Source: Neobacillus niacini (GTDB lineage Bacteria > Bacillota > Bacilli > Bacillales > Cytobacillaceae). Taken from it: a stretch of DNA of 64,000 nucleotides. Position numbers and translations under genes: made by a program. Within the stretch, counting starts at the first letter, position 1. Each line of letters opens with the position of its first letter. The notes under the pieces are model-generated. The model was not told the DNA's origin. It saw only the letters and a program-made list of their open reading frames with translations, and made no database searches. Positions 7,707 to 18,449 of this stretch are shown piece after piece. The stretch spans positions 288,489 through 352,488 of the forward strand of contig NZ_JACWFG010000003.1 of assembly GCF_019749295.1 (NCBI RefSeq). The letters run 5' to 3'.

Positions 7707-8841
7707 CTACTAAATCAAATATTTCTTTTGTTTTTAAATTGATGATTCTCTCATAACGATTTCCAACTAATGCTGCTTCGCCATCAGGAGATAAGAGAAT
7801 AGGTTCGTTTTTCAAATCCTGTAGAATTAAACTACTAGTTCCCTTATTAATATCATAGCTTATCAACTCAAAACCATCAGTGTAAGCATCTGCTTCTCCA
7901 CTTTTTAGCGGTTTTAGGGTAACGAATTTCCCAGCTTTTTCATTAAAATCATAAAAGGGTACTAACCAGCCTGAAAACATTGTCAGATGTGGAATCGAGA
8001 AAGAACTAATCTGCATTTTGTCCTTGTTATAAAAGGTATAAGCTGCCTGTAATTGCTCCTCGTCCCTGACAGCAATTGTCATTAAAGTGTTATGATAAGC
8101 TGCAAATTGCAGTACTTCTGAAAATATCACTTTTGCTTCTTCAGTTCCTACTTTCTTAGACATTAACGGCCCAAAGAGAGAGGGACTAGCTTCATCCCAG
8201 TTTATATAAGCAACTTCATCTATCCCTATCCACTTTATAAAGGGTTGAGGAATGGTTAATTCAGTTGTTGTACTATGTTCTATATCAAGTAACAGCATAT
8301 TATATGTCCAATCTTCATTAAAAGAAGATATTAGAATTTCAGATTCATTATATGGGTTCCACTCAAATGCTAATTCATAGGAGGTGAACGATTGCTTCAT
8401 TAATTCAGTGCCTTCTGGAGATAGTACGATAACTTGTCCTTCATAGGTGGAAGGGGAAGTTTGTATTAGAATAAACTCCTTCGAAGGGCTGGCCTGCAGT
8501 GTAACGATTGGCACATCACTCTTATATAGTAATTTACTAGTTCCTTCTTGAAGATTATAAAGATACACATATGATGATTGTTCAAGGTTTGTAATATAAA
8601 GTAATTGATGGTCAGAGAGCCAGCTCCCTATTTTATAAAATTCACCTTCAGGAATTTCAATTGGGAGTTTCCACTTTTGCAGCGGTTCTGAAGGCGGTTT
8701 AATATTCTTGTCAATATCTTCAGGGTGTCTAGGCTTGGCCTCTTGCTGCTGTGTGCAAGCGCTAAAAAAGGAGACAATAAGGAGCAAAAAAGTGACTTGT
8801 ATAATATATCTTATGATTATTTTTCTATTGTTAAGCCGCAT
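7699..8841 (-). CDS. yqgU: YqgU, lipoprotein with beta-propeller-like repeats
   Basis: Predicted lipoprotein (380 aa). A basic start and hydrophobic stretch lead to the lipobox FFSAC, with lipidated Cys29. The mature part has repeated strand-rich blocks such as LLYITNLEQSSYVYLYNLQ and ILISSFNEDWTYNMLLLDIE, consistent with a WD40/TolB-like propeller. The corresponding B. subtilis gene, yqgU, is also a lipoprotein of poorly defined role. GGAGGGAGG precedes the ATG. Confidence 0.8.
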   Translation of the reverse strand: MRLNNRKIIIRYIIQVTFLLLIVSFFSACTQQQEAKPRHPEDIDKNIKPPSEPLQKWKLPIEIPEGEFYKIGSWLSDHQLLYITNLEQSSYVYLYNLQEGTSKLLYKSDVPIVTLQASPSKEFILIQTSPSTYEGQVIVLSPEGTELMKQSFTSYELAFEWNPYNESEILISSFNEDWTYNMLLLDIEHSTTTELTIPQPFIKWIGIDEVAYINWDEASPSLFGPLMSKKVGTEEAKVIFSEVLQFAAYHNTLMTIAVRDEEQLQAAYTFYNKDKMQISSFSIPHLTMFSGWLVPFYDFNEKAGKFVTLKPLKSGEADAYTDGFELISYDINKGTSSLILQDLKNEPILLSPDGEAALVGNRYERIINLKTKEIFDLVEK

Positions 8842-8926
8842 TTCTCTCCTCCCTCCTTATTACACTCAATAATTAGTACGTTTTCTTTACAGAAATGTTT
8901 CAAAAATAACAGAATTATTTAAAAAT

Positions 8927-8960
8927 AAGAAAAAAGTCGCATACGTACGACTTTTTCTTA
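8927..8960 (-). terminator. Terminator downstream of yqgT
   Basis: Hairpin AAGAAAAAAGTCG / CGACTTTTTCTT with loop catacgta. It lies between the yqgT stop and the yqgU start, and T-rich flanks support termination of yqgT. Confidence 0.75.
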
Positions 8961-9031
8961 TTTACAAATACCAACACAATAGTTTATTTTAATGTCATTG
9001 CCATCAATTTACAAGCTGTGAAAATAACTAT

Positions 9032-10219
9032 TTACAAATAAAGTGAGGCTATAAAAATGCCCTCAACTTTTTGATAGATAGCGTTAAATTGTGATAAGGG
9101 CAAAGGATTAATCCCTCTTCCAAGTTCCAATGTAAAACCAGGCTTTTTGAACTCCTGAATATACCAATCCTTGAATCCCGCATGACTATCGACATTCCGT
9201 ATTGCCTTATATCCACTTACTCGTTCGAATTCCTTCGCCAGCACTTCTGATTCAGGGGGTTCGCAGCCTTCATAACCCCAGTAGAATTCTTCACCTTGGG
9301 TATGAAAGGCAAGTATTCGATCGAATTGATTATTCCTCATTAAATCAGCCATAGCAATTGCTTCAGGTTCTGACAAAGAAGACTCACCAGGATAATCTCT
9401 TGGGGCGGGAGACTTAGGTTCCTTCCTCTTCTGCTCAATCTCCCAATTCGCAGGAAATTGATTGTTTAAATCTACCCCTCTAATATTCGCCTTCCAATGT
9501 ACAAATTCGCTGCTGCCTTCATTTATATTCATAACTTCATCCTGACGGCTCGTTGGGGGTCCATTTAAAACTAGGTCAACTCCGTCTGGATTCACCATTG
9601 GAACAATTGATAATTCAGTCTCATTATATAAATTTATTGTATCTATTCCTCTAATTGGTAATCGATTAGCTATTGAAATGAGGTAATGATTAACTAGGTT
9701 CATTAATAACATTGTTGTAATCCATTCGTTAGCATGAAAAGAGGCATTCATATGGACCTTTTTCAATCCCTTTCCAATTCTAATTTCTTGAATTGGTTTA
9801 CCCAAAACGCTGGTACCTATGGTATTAACACTAATAAATGGATATAACTTTTTAAGAGCCTTGATTTGTTTGACTAATATGTCTGAGCCAAATGGCAATT
9901 TGCTAGTAACACTTTGTTTTGTCATACGTTCTGGCAGATAGAGGATTTCACCTGGAATTAATGTGTTGGGGTCTTTCAATTGATTTAAGATCATCAGTGC
10001 ATCAATGGATAAATTTCTTACATTTCCAATTTTCCATAATGTATCGCTTTCTTTTATGGTATACGGAACGGAAACGTAGCCAGGGATTTTTATTTTTGTT
10101 CCAGGTTTTAAACTGGATGGATTTATGATCTCATTTGAATCAATAATGAGTTCAAGCGGAACCATAAATAAACGGCCATAATACGAAAATGAATCACCTT
10201 CTCGGACTCGAACCTCCAT
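9032..10219 (-). CDS. yqgT: YqgT, LysM and M14 carboxypeptidase (cell-wall endopeptidase)
   Basis: Putative gamma-D-glutamyl-L-diamino acid endopeptidase (395 aa) that would trim wall peptides. Two LysM-like modules occupy about residues 1-48 and 52-97 (PYTIKESDTLWKIG ... LIPGEILYLP). The M14 zinc carboxypeptidase domain follows: His162 and Glu165 in SFHANEW, a later His in LAFHTQGEEF, and the probable catalytic Glu in FTLELGRG. No signal peptide is visible, as in the related spore-associated enzyme ENP1, which hints at action inside the sporangium. AGGAGGG precedes the ATG. Confidence 0.9.
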   Translation of the reverse strand: MEVRVREGDSFSYYGRLFMVPLELIIDSNEIINPSSLKPGTKIKIPGYVSVPYTIKESDTLWKIGNVRNLSIDALMILNQLKDPNTLIPGEILYLPERMTKQSVTSKLPFGSDILVKQIKALKKLYPFISVNTIGTSVLGKPIQEIRIGKGLKKVHMNASFHANEWITTMLLMNLVNHYLISIANRLPIRGIDTINLYNETELSIVPMVNPDGVDLVLNGPPTSRQDEVMNINEGSSEFVHWKANIRGVDLNNQFPANWEIEQKRKEPKSPAPRDYPGESSLSEPEAIAMADLMRNNQFDRILAFHTQGEEFYWGYEGCEPPESEVLAKEFERVSGYKAIRNVDSHAGFKDWYIQEFKKPGFTLELGRGINPLPLSQFNAIYQKVEGIFIASLYL

Positions 10220-10280
10220 ACTTTTTCCCTCCTTCCATCATAAAAATCATATGATGGCAAAGGTAATAAAATGAGCAAAA

Positions 10281-10304
10281 GAAAAACCCGCAGCTTGTGC
10301 AGGT
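10281..10304 (-). terminator. Terminator downstream of glcK
   Basis: On the minus strand, stem ACCTGCA / TGCGGGT (one G-U pair) with a 5-nt loop is followed by TTTTTC. It lies 17 bases past the glcK stop. Confidence 0.7.
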
Positions 10305-10320
10305 ATCATGAAATATTTTC

Positions 10321-11295
10321 TTATACGGTTAGTTTATTTTTAATCAGCCATGCCGCACCAATTACTCCAGCATCGTTCCCAAGTGTTGCCAGCGCAAGAT
10401 TTGTAGAATCTCTGGCCGCTGAAAAAGCAAACTTAGAGAAATTCATTTTTACCGGGTCCAATAAAATATCACCCGCTCTAGAAACACCACCGCCAAGAAC
10501 AATTTTGTCCGGGTTCAATGTATTCGCTATGTTCGCCAGAACAAACCCTAGATGGAAAGCGACCTCATCCACTATTTTTTTAGCAAGTTCATCCCCATTT
10601 CGAGCACTATCAAATACATCTTTTGCTGAGACTTTTCCATTTTCGGCATAAATTAGTGCCAGCGTCCCATTAGCATCAGCTTTTGATAGCTCTGCCTTTG
10701 CTAATCGTACAATTCCAGTTGCAGAAGCAATGGTTTCTATGCATCCTGTCTTTCCACAGTTACAAGGCGCCCCGCCAAACGGTATAGACGTTATATGCCC
10801 GATTTCACCGGCTGCACCATTAATGCCCCTAACAATATTACCGTTAGCAATTACGCCGCCGCCTACACCCGTTCCGAGTGTCACACATACTAAGTCGTCT
10901 GCACCCTTACCAGCACCATTCCACATTTCACCCAATGCCGCACAATTCGCATCATTTTCAATCGCAACTGGCAGAGCTGTTAGTGAATGCAAACTTTCTT
11001 GTAAAGGAAAGTTATCCTTCCACCCTAGATTAACAACATTCAGAACAATACCTGTCTCATAATCTATCGGTCCAGGTGCTCCCATACCAATTCCTATTAA
11101 TTTTGACTTTTGTTCTTTAAGGTCTATTAATTTTTGTTCTATTGCGCTTGCAATATTCCTAGTAATATTTTGACCTTCATTTGAGTTATCAGTGGGAATT
11201 TCCCACTTATGAAGAATTTCTCCGTTCAGGTTAATAAACGCTAACTTTGTAGTTGTCCCGCCAAGGTCAACACCAACTATCCATTGTTCCGACAC
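10321..11295 (-). CDS. glcK: ROK-family glucokinase
   Basis: Phosphorylates glucose to glucose-6-phosphate using ATP. ROK features are the N-terminal phosphate-binding loop [27 protein letters not shown], and the zinc motif with clustered cysteines in [15 protein letters not shown] place the start at GTG 11295, since AGGTGA (overlapping the yqgQ stop) is 6 bases upstream; an earlier GTG at 11304 would overlap that site. It is coupled to yqgQ, as in B. subtilis. Confidence 0.93.
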   Translation of the reverse strand: MSEQWIVGVDLGGTTTKLAFINLNGEILHKWEIPTDNSNEGQNITRNIASAIEQKLIDLKEQKSKLIGIGMGAPGPIDYETGIVLNVVNLGWKDNFPLQESLHSLTALPVAIENDANCAALGEMWNGAGKGADDLVCVTLGTGVGGGVIANGNIVRGINGAAGEIGHITSIPFGGAPCNCGKTGCIETIASATGIVRLAKAELSKADANGTLALIYAENGKVSAKDVFDSARNGDELAKKIVDEVAFHLGFVLANIANTLNPDKIVLGGGVSRAGDILLDPVKMNFSKFAFSAARDSTNLALATLGNDAGVIGAAWLIKNKLTV

Positions 11296-11300
11296 TATTA

Positions 11301-11513
11301 TCACCTATCTTTTTCTTCTTTTTCTTTTAGAAATCTTATTTCATGTCTTAAAATTAACAGAGCAGTTGAGTATTCTCTCGGCTCAATTAACTGAGCTTGA
11401 TACAAATCTTTTAATTCTGACTCCATTAATTCTAGGTCGGCGATTCGATCGCCAATATAAATAATCGTCCCATATTGCTTTAAAAATTGTTGAATATCAT
11501 AAATTGACTTCAT
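11301..11513 (-). CDS. yqgQ: YqgQ, DUF910 protein
   Basis: Small cytosolic protein (70 aa), predicted helical, with conserved [19 protein letters not shown] and [11 protein letters not shown]. The family is almost always found beside glucokinase in Bacilli, but its biochemical role is unknown. It probably forms an operon with glcK, whose ribosome site overlaps the yqgQ stop codon. Confidence 0.9.
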   Translation of the reverse strand: MKSIYDIQQFLKQYGTIIYIGDRIADLELMESELKDLYQAQLIEPREYSTALLILRHEIRFLKEKEEKDR

Positions 11514-11705
11514 TTAATTAGCCCTCTTACATAAAGGATGAGAAACATTACAAGTAAAGTATACCTTAACCCCCTACCACCCTCAAGTTGTTCTTTTTCG
11601 CTAATGAAAATACAAGATTCTGGCATGTCCAGTTAATTGTCCCCATATAACATTAATAGATATATCAAATTTTAACTGAGGCACCAAAATAGAAGGTGGG
11701 GTCCT

Positions 11706-12542
11706 ATGAATAAAATATATTTTGTTCTTTTCACATTAATTCTCGTTGTTCTAGCTTTTTCAATACAACAACATAAAAATCCGAAAGTACAGGAAAGTAT
11801 TACGTACTTCCCGATTGACCCAAAGGTAACCTTTAAAACAGCTGAAACCAATCTTACCGTAATGAGTAAACCAGCAAATACACTCCTTTGGAAGGAAAAA
11901 TCCATCTTGGATCGGGAAGCCTATTTAAGACAGGATGCTGCTCTGTTATTTGCAAATGGACGTCTTATCGATCAACTTTGGAATTGGAAGCAAAATACCT
12001 CAGTGATTGAGCAGGAAAAAAGAATCACGATTGACGAGAGTGTTTTTTTACAAGCTATTACCTTCCACCATGCAGAGCTTCATGAGAATGACAATCAAAT
12101 TTTCAGTTCACAAGCAATGTCATCCCATCAAATTTTCTTCATAACAACTCAAAATGATCAAGAAAAATTAAAGAAACAATTAGACCAGCAGACAGAAAGA
12201 ATGCTGCAACTTAGCTGGAACAAAGGATTGCGCCATTTTTCTATTAACTTGAGAAACTACCAGGAGGCGTTTCCCCTCAGCCAATTTAATGAACTGGCAA
12301 AGGATACCTTACCCGGTTTTACAAAATCAGAGACTGCTGCGATTGTAGGAAACCTTTGGGAGGGATTATATAAAAATTATATCCTCGGAATAAAAAAAGC
12401 AGAAGGTGCCATTGAAAATCCCAAAGGCAGCACCCTTCCACTTATATTAATTGCAAATGATAAAACTCATTTATTAGTATTAACTGAAACTAGGTCAGGG
12501 GAGCCTATTCTTCTTCGACAGCTGATGGAAGTAAACGATTAA
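11706..12542 (+). CDS. Unrecognised exported or membrane-anchored protein
   Basis: Protein of 278 aa that I do not recognise. It has an N-terminal hydrophobic segment (about residues 4-20) that would act as a signal anchor or uncleaved signal. A mostly polar, mixed-structure domain follows, with KKQLDQQTERMLQLSWNKGLRHFSI near 155-180. The ribosome site AGGTGGGG at 11693-11700 and full-length frame support a real gene. It runs against its neighbours and its last 38 bases overlap the end of gluP, tail to tail. It is not part of the B. subtilis gene order I know here, so it may be lineage-specific. Confidence 0.75.
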   Translation: MNKIYFVLFTLILVVLAFSIQQHKNPKVQESITYFPIDPKVTFKTAETNLTVMSKPANTLLWKEKSILDREAYLRQDAALLFANGRLIDQLWNWKQNTSVIEQEKRITIDESVFLQAITFHHAELHENDNQIFSSQAMSSHQIFFITTQNDQEKLKKQLDQQTERMLQLSWNKGLRHFSINLRNYQEAFPLSQFNELAKDTLPGFTKSETAAIVGNLWEGLYKNYILGIKKAEGAIENPKGSTLPLILIANDKTHLLVLTETRSGEPILLRQLMEVND

Positions 12543-14076
12543 GTTCCTGAACTAAATCAGAATATTCCTGTTGACTTGGTTTTAATTCTGCTGCTTTTAA
12601 TGCATTTCTTTTTGATTGTGATAGGTTATTCTCCTCTAAATAGAGTAACGCTAAATTATAGTACGCTTCTGGTAAATTGGGATCCAATTCTATCACTTTA
12701 AGAAGATGAGATTTTGCTTCAACGAGTTTATTCAATTTTATTTCCACAAAGGATAATGCAAAATACACTTCTGCAGATGGTTCTTTAACGGTTTGTACGT
12801 ATTTCGCTAATACATCATTTGCTTTATCGTAGTTCTCCTGTTTAATGTATTCTTGAGCCAGCATCATAGTTGAGCTTTCATTGCCGCCTGTTTCGGAACG
12901 CTGGAAACCATAGAATAAGGAGCCATATATGATAGATGCTGAAAACAATAAGAAAAGCATCTGTAAGAATGGCTTTTTCTTTTTAGGGAAATGAACCACT
13001 CCTGCAGCAAGGAAACCGCCTGCTAGTCCGCCTAAATGACCAGCATTATCTACAATGGACACAGTAAAACCAAATATTAAGTTAAAGATTAATACTGGAA
13101 TAACGCTAGGTCCAATTGTTCGAAAAAAAAGCTTTGGATAAATTAGAGCAAAATAAAGTAATGCACCGAAACATCCAAAGATCGCCCCGCTTGCGCCAGC
13201 TGAAATATTAGGACTATAAATAAAACTGGCAATAACCCCTGATATTCCGGCAAGTAGATAAATAAATAAAAAGCGTATATTACCAAAGATTCTTTCAACA
13301 GCGGGGCCTAAAAAATACAAAGCCAAGGTATTCATTGCTAAATGTAAAAATCCAATATGAAGGAAAATAGGTGTTATGAATCTCCACCATTCTCCTTCAT
13401 AAATATAAGGATTAAATTTTGCACCATATTTAATTAGTGTTGAGGTATTTGTGCTTCCGCCTTGAAGCTCTAGCAATAAAAAAACAGCGGCCTGAATGAT
13501 CATAAATAAGTATGTAAAAAGTGGTCTTCCCTTTGAAAACATTTCCTTTTCTTTTTTAGACATTTGTATGGCAGAATCTAAAGCTAGTTTCTTTTGCGAA
13601 TCAACGTCTTCCTGTGAATACTCATCTTGAAGTGGAAATGAGACTTCTCTTTCTAGTCTTTCTGATAATACTTTTAATCCTAATTCGTATTGATTGCTTG
13701 TTAGCAATACAGTGCTTACACTCGTTTTATTTCCTTCAGGAAAAATATATGGACTTTGCAGCCGATATTCATACTCATCAACAGGAGGGAATTGACTAAT
13801 ATAGATATTTACAACCAAAAGTTCCCCGCGTCCGATCTGTTTCCGGATTTTTTCTCCATTTGAGGCTGTAAATTCAATATCTCTCTGCATGGAATTACTC
13901 CAGTCTAAATCTTGTCGTAACAGCCTAACAATAGGGGTTCTTTTATTTTCGAGTTTTTCAAGCCATAATTCTTTTTGATTTTCAAATAATTGTATAATTC
14001 GGTATCCTTGATCCGAAATTAAGAAATGAGCCAATCTCCAAAAGACGTAATCCTCTCTATAATTCAATACTCCCAC
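12505..14076 (-). CDS. gluP: GluP (YqgP), rhomboid intramembrane protease with TPRs
   Basis: Rhomboid serine protease (523 aa). An N-terminal soluble domain covers about residues 1-175. The six- or seven-helix rhomboid core follows, with catalytic Ser in GASGAIFG and catalytic His in GHLGGLAGG. The C-terminal 120 residues contain TPR repeats (LAQEYIKQENYDKANDVL, AEVYFALSFVEIKLNKLVEA, PEAYYNLALLYLEENN). B. subtilis YqgP cleaves membrane substrates such as the magnesium transporter MgtE together with FtsH. The gene overlaps the convergent unknown gene by 38 bases. Confidence 0.93.
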   Translation of the reverse strand: MGVLNYREDYVFWRLAHFLISDQGYRIIQLFENQKELWLEKLENKRTPIVRLLRQDLDWSNSMQRDIEFTASNGEKIRKQIGRGELLVVNIYISQFPPVDEYEYRLQSPYIFPEGNKTSVSTVLLTSNQYELGLKVLSERLEREVSFPLQDEYSQEDVDSQKKLALDSAIQMSKKEKEMFSKGRPLFTYLFMIIQAAVFLLLELQGGSTNTSTLIKYGAKFNPYIYEGEWWRFITPIFLHIGFLHLAMNTLALYFLGPAVERIFGNIRFLFIYLLAGISGVIASFIYSPNISAGASGAIFGCFGALLYFALIYPKLFFRTIGPSVIPVLIFNLIFGFTVSIVDNAGHLGGLAGGFLAAGVVHFPKKKKPFLQMLFLLFSASIIYGSLFYGFQRSETGGNESSTMMLAQEYIKQENYDKANDVLAKYVQTVKEPSAEVYFALSFVEIKLNKLVEAKSHLLKVIELDPNLPEAYYNLALLYLEENNLSQSKRNALKAAELKPSQQEYSDLVQELNRLLPSAVEEE

Positions 14077-14221
14077 TACTTTCTATTAGGACATCATAGT
14101 TCTATTATTTTTTATCCATCTTACACTTGTTTATTATATTATAAACGAAATTCAAACCTAACAATGACTAAATTAGATGCTAACATGGGCATTTTATCAA
14201 CAAAAAAACCATCTGTGGTTT

Positions 14222-14428
14222 TCACCAATCAGATGGTCTTTCAGCAGGTCCGCCAAATACAGTCTGCATCATTTTATTTTTCACACCTGGAAAGCTCATG
14301 AACGAGCCTACAGCTATTCTACGCATCCAGCCTGACCTGAGTAACAGGTTAATAATCCGGTATCTAAAGCGGAATGCAAAATAGCCAATTGACCCAATCA
14401 TAAATATGGATGTCAACATACGAGACAT
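14222..14428 (-). CDS. YqgO-like small membrane protein
   Basis: Small protein (68 aa) with one hydrophobic segment (MLTSIFMIGSIGYFAF) followed by a basic amphipathic stretch. It lies where B. subtilis has the small gene yqgO, but I cannot confirm homology by eye. GGAGGGG directly abuts a first ATG at 14434, so initiation at the ATG at 14428 is better spaced. The role is unknown. Confidence 0.65.
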   Translation of the reverse strand: MSRMLTSIFMIGSIGYFAFRFRYRIINLLLRSGWMRRIAVGSFMSFPGVKNKMMQTVFGGPAERPSDW

Positions 14429-14485
14429 TATCATCCCCTCCTACCCATATTGTGTGAATAGGAGGATGTTTTTATCCACTCTTTA

Positions 14486-15475
<990 letters not shown>

Positions 15476-15517
15476 CTAGCTCAGCATAAATGTAATCGTA
15501 ACTTCTTACCTAGTATA

Positions 15518-16297
15518 TTACAAATAAACAACTAACATTGCTAACACTGCAGCAATGAATCCTGACAAAAAATTCACCATATCATTATCCACTAAATGAT
15601 ACCCTTTTATTCTTTTTGCAGCGGTTTGACAATGGACCTTTTTTTCGGTTTCTATACCACATATTCTGCAGCGATACACTTGCTGATAATAGGCACCTAA
15701 TAAAGTATCAATGATATTTCCTAAAAAACCAAAAATAAAAATAATAAGGAAGAGAGTTATCTCCAGATGAAAAAGCAAGGTGCCTGCTAATGCAATTAAC
15801 ATTGACCCTAGTAATGCAGCGATAGTGCCCAGCCAACTGACAGCACCTGATGTTCCTTTTTCTATGGGTTTAAACGTTCGTATGTATAAAGGTCTTTTTT
15901 TACTTAATGAACCAATCTCTGAAGCCCATGTATCTGAATTTGAACTGGCAAGACAAACCGTAAAACCAACCAGCCAAGTAACGTCCTGGTGAAAATAATA
16001 AATAAGGCTTAGAATCGTTGCTGAACCTCCATTGGCTATAACTTGGCGCCAATCTCTAGTTGATCCCTTGGCCAATTTTTCTTCCATTTCTATTTTTGCA
16101 GTACTCTTAAATTTTGACCAAGAGCTGGAGGTTACAAAGAACAAGCCTAAAAGGATTAGCCCTTTTACACCGAAGCCGAAGTAGACAGCAATTCCAACTA
16201 CAACAGCAGCAATAGCACCATTTCTACTTAATGAATGTTGTAAATAACCTGCTATTCCGCCAATTATAATCAAAATAAGAATTAGAATTTGAATCAT
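15518..16297 (-). CDS. DUF92 polytopic membrane protein
   Basis: Integral membrane protein (259 aa) with six or seven hydrophobic segments and the DUF92 hallmarks SSSWSKFKS, ASSNSDTWASEIGSLS, GTSGAVSWLGT and GFLGNIIDTLLGA. Plant members include the phytyl-phosphate kinase VTE6; the substrate in Bacilli is unknown, though the conserved acidic/Gly motifs suggest a prenol- or polyprenol-phosphate kinase. It overlaps yqgN by 4 bases (ATGA), so the two are co-translated. Confidence 0.85.
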   Translation of the reverse strand: MIQILILILIIIGGIAGYLQHSLSRNGAIAAVVVGIAVYFGFGVKGLILLGLFFVTSSSWSKFKSTAKIEMEEKLAKGSTRDWRQVIANGGSATILSLIYYFHQDVTWLVGFTVCLASSNSDTWASEIGSLSKKRPLYIRTFKPIEKGTSGAVSWLGTIAALLGSMLIALAGTLLFHLEITLFLIIFIFGFLGNIIDTLLGAYYQQVYRCRICGIETEKKVHCQTAAKRIKGYHLVDNDMVNFLSGFIAAVLAMLVVYL

Positions 16298-16860
16298 TTT
16301 ATTTTTATTACCTCTTCATTAGTAATAAGTTTCGAGACAGCTATATCATGTTCTTCGACAGGAAAATGTGGAATAACTTGGAAGTGAAAAGCAAGTGAAA
16401 TCGTTTTACCCTTATATTGTGGTAAATAACGATCATAGTATCCACCACCAAAACCCAGCCGAAAACCATCTCTTGTATAAGCTAAACCCGGTACGATCAA
16501 AAGATCAATATCCTCGTGTCCAACTTCTATCGTTTGGTCAATGATGGGTTCAAATAATCCATAAAATACAGATTCGAGCTGCGAAAACTGTGTTATTTTA
16601 TGGAAGGTTAACATCTTTTCCTTTGGATGACATTTTGGAACGACAACCTCTTTTCCAGATTCCCACGCTTTTCGAATGATTTGATAGGTATCAACCTCTG
16701 GCTCCTTTGAAATAGTAACCCCAATCACGTCCGCTTGTATCCAGTCATCTTGATCATATAGATTCCTGGCAATTATATAGGAATAATCTTCATAGTAAGG
16801 TTTAGAAAGTCCTGAAAGTCTCTCTTTCATTTCTTTTCGTATAAGAGTTTTTTCATTCAT
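16294..16860 (-). CDS. yqgN: 5-formyltetrahydrofolate cyclo-ligase
   Basis: Converts 5-formyl-THF to 5,10-methenyl-THF at the cost of ATP, recovering stored folate (188 aa). The family signature LAYTRDGFRLGFGGGYYDRYL lies near residues 125-145; the N-terminal EMKERLSGLS and the motif EPEVDTYQI fit the fold. AAGGAG precedes the ATG. It lies just after rpmG, as in B. subtilis (yqgN), and is coupled to the DUF92 gene. Confidence 0.93.
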   Translation of the reverse strand: MNEKTLIRKEMKERLSGLSKPYYEDYSYIIARNLYDQDDWIQADVIGVTISKEPEVDTYQIIRKAWESGKEVVVPKCHPKEKMLTFHKITQFSQLESVFYGLFEPIIDQTIEVGHEDIDLLIVPGLAYTRDGFRLGFGGGYYDRYLPQYKGKTISLAFHFQVIPHFPVEEHDIAVSKLITNEEVIKIK

Positions 16861-16918
16861 CTATATCGTATTCTCCTTATTTTTATCCAAAGAAAAAAGC
16901 AGCAGGAAGCCCTACTGC

Positions 16919-17068
16919 TTATTTTGTTTCACGATGTGCTGTTGTACGCTTTTCTCTTGGGCAATATTTCTTAAGCTCAAGACGATCAGGGTTGTTACGT
17001 TTATTTTTTGTTGAAATATAGTTACGATCTCCACACTCAGTGCAAGCTAACGTAATATTTACACGCAT
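16919..17068 (-). CDS. rpmG: 50S ribosomal protein L33
   Basis: Ribosomal protein L33 (49 aa) starting [17 protein letters not shown] and ending in the usual basic HRETK. It has a Cys-x2-Cys pair and one further Cys in KKYCPREK; the fourth zinc ligand position is Glu, so zinc binding may be incomplete. The correct start is the ATG at 17068, preceded by GGAGGG; the frame remains open upstream but that part is not L33. Confidence 0.96.
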   Translation of the reverse strand: MRVNITLACTECGDRNYISTKNKRNNPDRLELKKYCPREKRTTAHRETK

Positions 17069-17158
17069 GTTAATTTCCCTCCAAACGATTAAGCTAGTTC
17101 GTTCATACGACTTTTCTATAATATCATTTTTCAAAAGGAAATGCTAGTATGTTTTTAA

Positions 17159-17199
17159 AGAAAAGCAAAAGCGCCTTGAAGAGGCGCCAGCGCCAGACA
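17159..17199 (-). repeat. Short intergenic repeat, copy B, doubling as terminator
   Basis: Read on the minus strand it runs GTCTGGCGCTGGCGCC ... GGCGCTTTTGCTTTTC and matches copy A at 6618-6651 at both ends. It contains the hairpin GCGCCT / AGGCGC (17171-17187) followed by TTTTGCTTTT, so it can terminate the glycosyltransferase transcript ending at 17211. Confidence 0.5.
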
Positions 17200-17210
17200 A
17201 TAAAAGTATA

Positions 17211-18449
17211 TTATCTAGAGTTTTCATTAACATTTGCACGTTTATTTATCATCGTTTCTTCGATAACTTTCACTGTTTGAGAAGCAACTCGTTTCCAACC
17301 ATAGAGGCTCCTAACGATTTGCCTGCCTTTTTCGCCAATTTCCTTCGCCTTATGTGGATATTGTGTTAAAAAATCAATATTTGATAGAAGACTATCAGCA
17401 TCACCGGGATCCATCAGCATACCAGTTTGCTTATGCATGATAATTCCTTTTAATCCCCCTGTTTCCGAAACAATTGTTGGTTTAGAAAGGATCATTGCTT
17501 CTAGTGCGACGATTCCAAAAGGTTCATATAAACTTGGAAAAACAGCGATTTCACTGTTAACTAATAGTGCATTTCTTTGCTCATCCGAAACATACCCAAT
17601 AAAGGTAATATAATGGTCTAAATTTCTTTCACTGACCATCTTACGGTATCTCTCAAGCATTGGTCCTTTACCAGCAATAACAAAATAAATATCTTTTTTG
17701 CTTTCCTTTGCCAGTTGTGCACCCTCAATGATTGTTTCAAATCCCTTTTCTTTCACCATTCTGCCTATAGAAAAAACATACTTTCTGTCCTTAATGAATG
17801 GATAGATTTCGGCTGATTGAACCATAACTTCACCTTGTTCAATACCGTTAGGAACAATAGCCATTTTTTTCTCAGAGAGCTGGAAGTTTGATAGTAATTC
17901 TTCTCGCATATACTGACTGCAAACAATTATTTGATCTGACTCGCTAATTAACTGCCTTTCCTTTTCATGAATAAATTGCTGCATATCATTATAAATCCCA
18001 TTATTCCTACCGTGTTCTGTAGCATGGATGGTCGTCAATAATGGCGCAGAAAGCTCTTCTTTTAGTGTAATTGCTGAAGTTCCTACCAGCCAATCATGAG
18101 CATGGACAATGTCAAACTTTATCTCAGCTGCTATTTGTACCCCTTTATAACTCATCGTTAAATTAAGGCCGGCAATCCAAGAAAGAAAATCATCATCCTG
18201 GTTGTTTATTGGAATGACACGATGGACATGAACTCCATTTATGTTTTCAAAAGCAGGGAGTCCTCCATTTCCAGCCGTAACCACATGTACGTCATGACCT
18301 AATTGAACTAAGTGCTCGGAAAGACCACAGACATGCCTCGAGAGCCCTCCAACAACATTCGGAGGGTATTCCCATGTTAAAATAAGAATTTTTAATTGCC
18401 CTTCACTGGTATGCTTTTTATTCCTATCACTCATTGGGTTATCAGTCAT
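17211..18449 (-). CDS. GT4-family glycosyltransferase
   Basis: Glycosyltransferase of the GT-B fold, family 4 (about 412 aa). N-terminal acceptor-side motif is WEYPPNVVGGLSRHV; donor-side motifs are SIGRMVKEKGFETIIEGA and FPSLYEPFGIVALEAM with the E-x7-E pair. The N-terminus resembles starch/glycogen-synthase-like enzymes (YqgM in B. subtilis), but acceptor and donor are unknown. The Met at 18449 is better placed than 18464, since GGAG lies 9 bases upstream. It overlaps the DUF4912 gene and is likely its partner. Confidence 0.88.
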   Translation of the reverse strand: MTDNPMSDRNKKHTSEGQLKILILTWEYPPNVVGGLSRHVCGLSEHLVQLGHDVHVVTAGNGGLPAFENINGVHVHRVIPINNQDDDFLSWIAGLNLTMSYKGVQIAAEIKFDIVHAHDWLVGTSAITLKEELSAPLLTTIHATEHGRNNGIYNDMQQFIHEKERQLISESDQIIVCSQYMREELLSNFQLSEKKMAIVPNGIEQGEVMVQSAEIYPFIKDRKYVFSIGRMVKEKGFETIIEGAQLAKESKKDIYFVIAGKGPMLERYRKMVSERNLDHYITFIGYVSDEQRNALLVNSEIAVFPSLYEPFGIVALEAMILSKPTIVSETGGLKGIIMHKQTGMLMDPGDADSLLSNIDFLTQYPHKAKEIGEKGRQIVRSLYGWKRVASQTVKVIEETMINKRANVNENSR

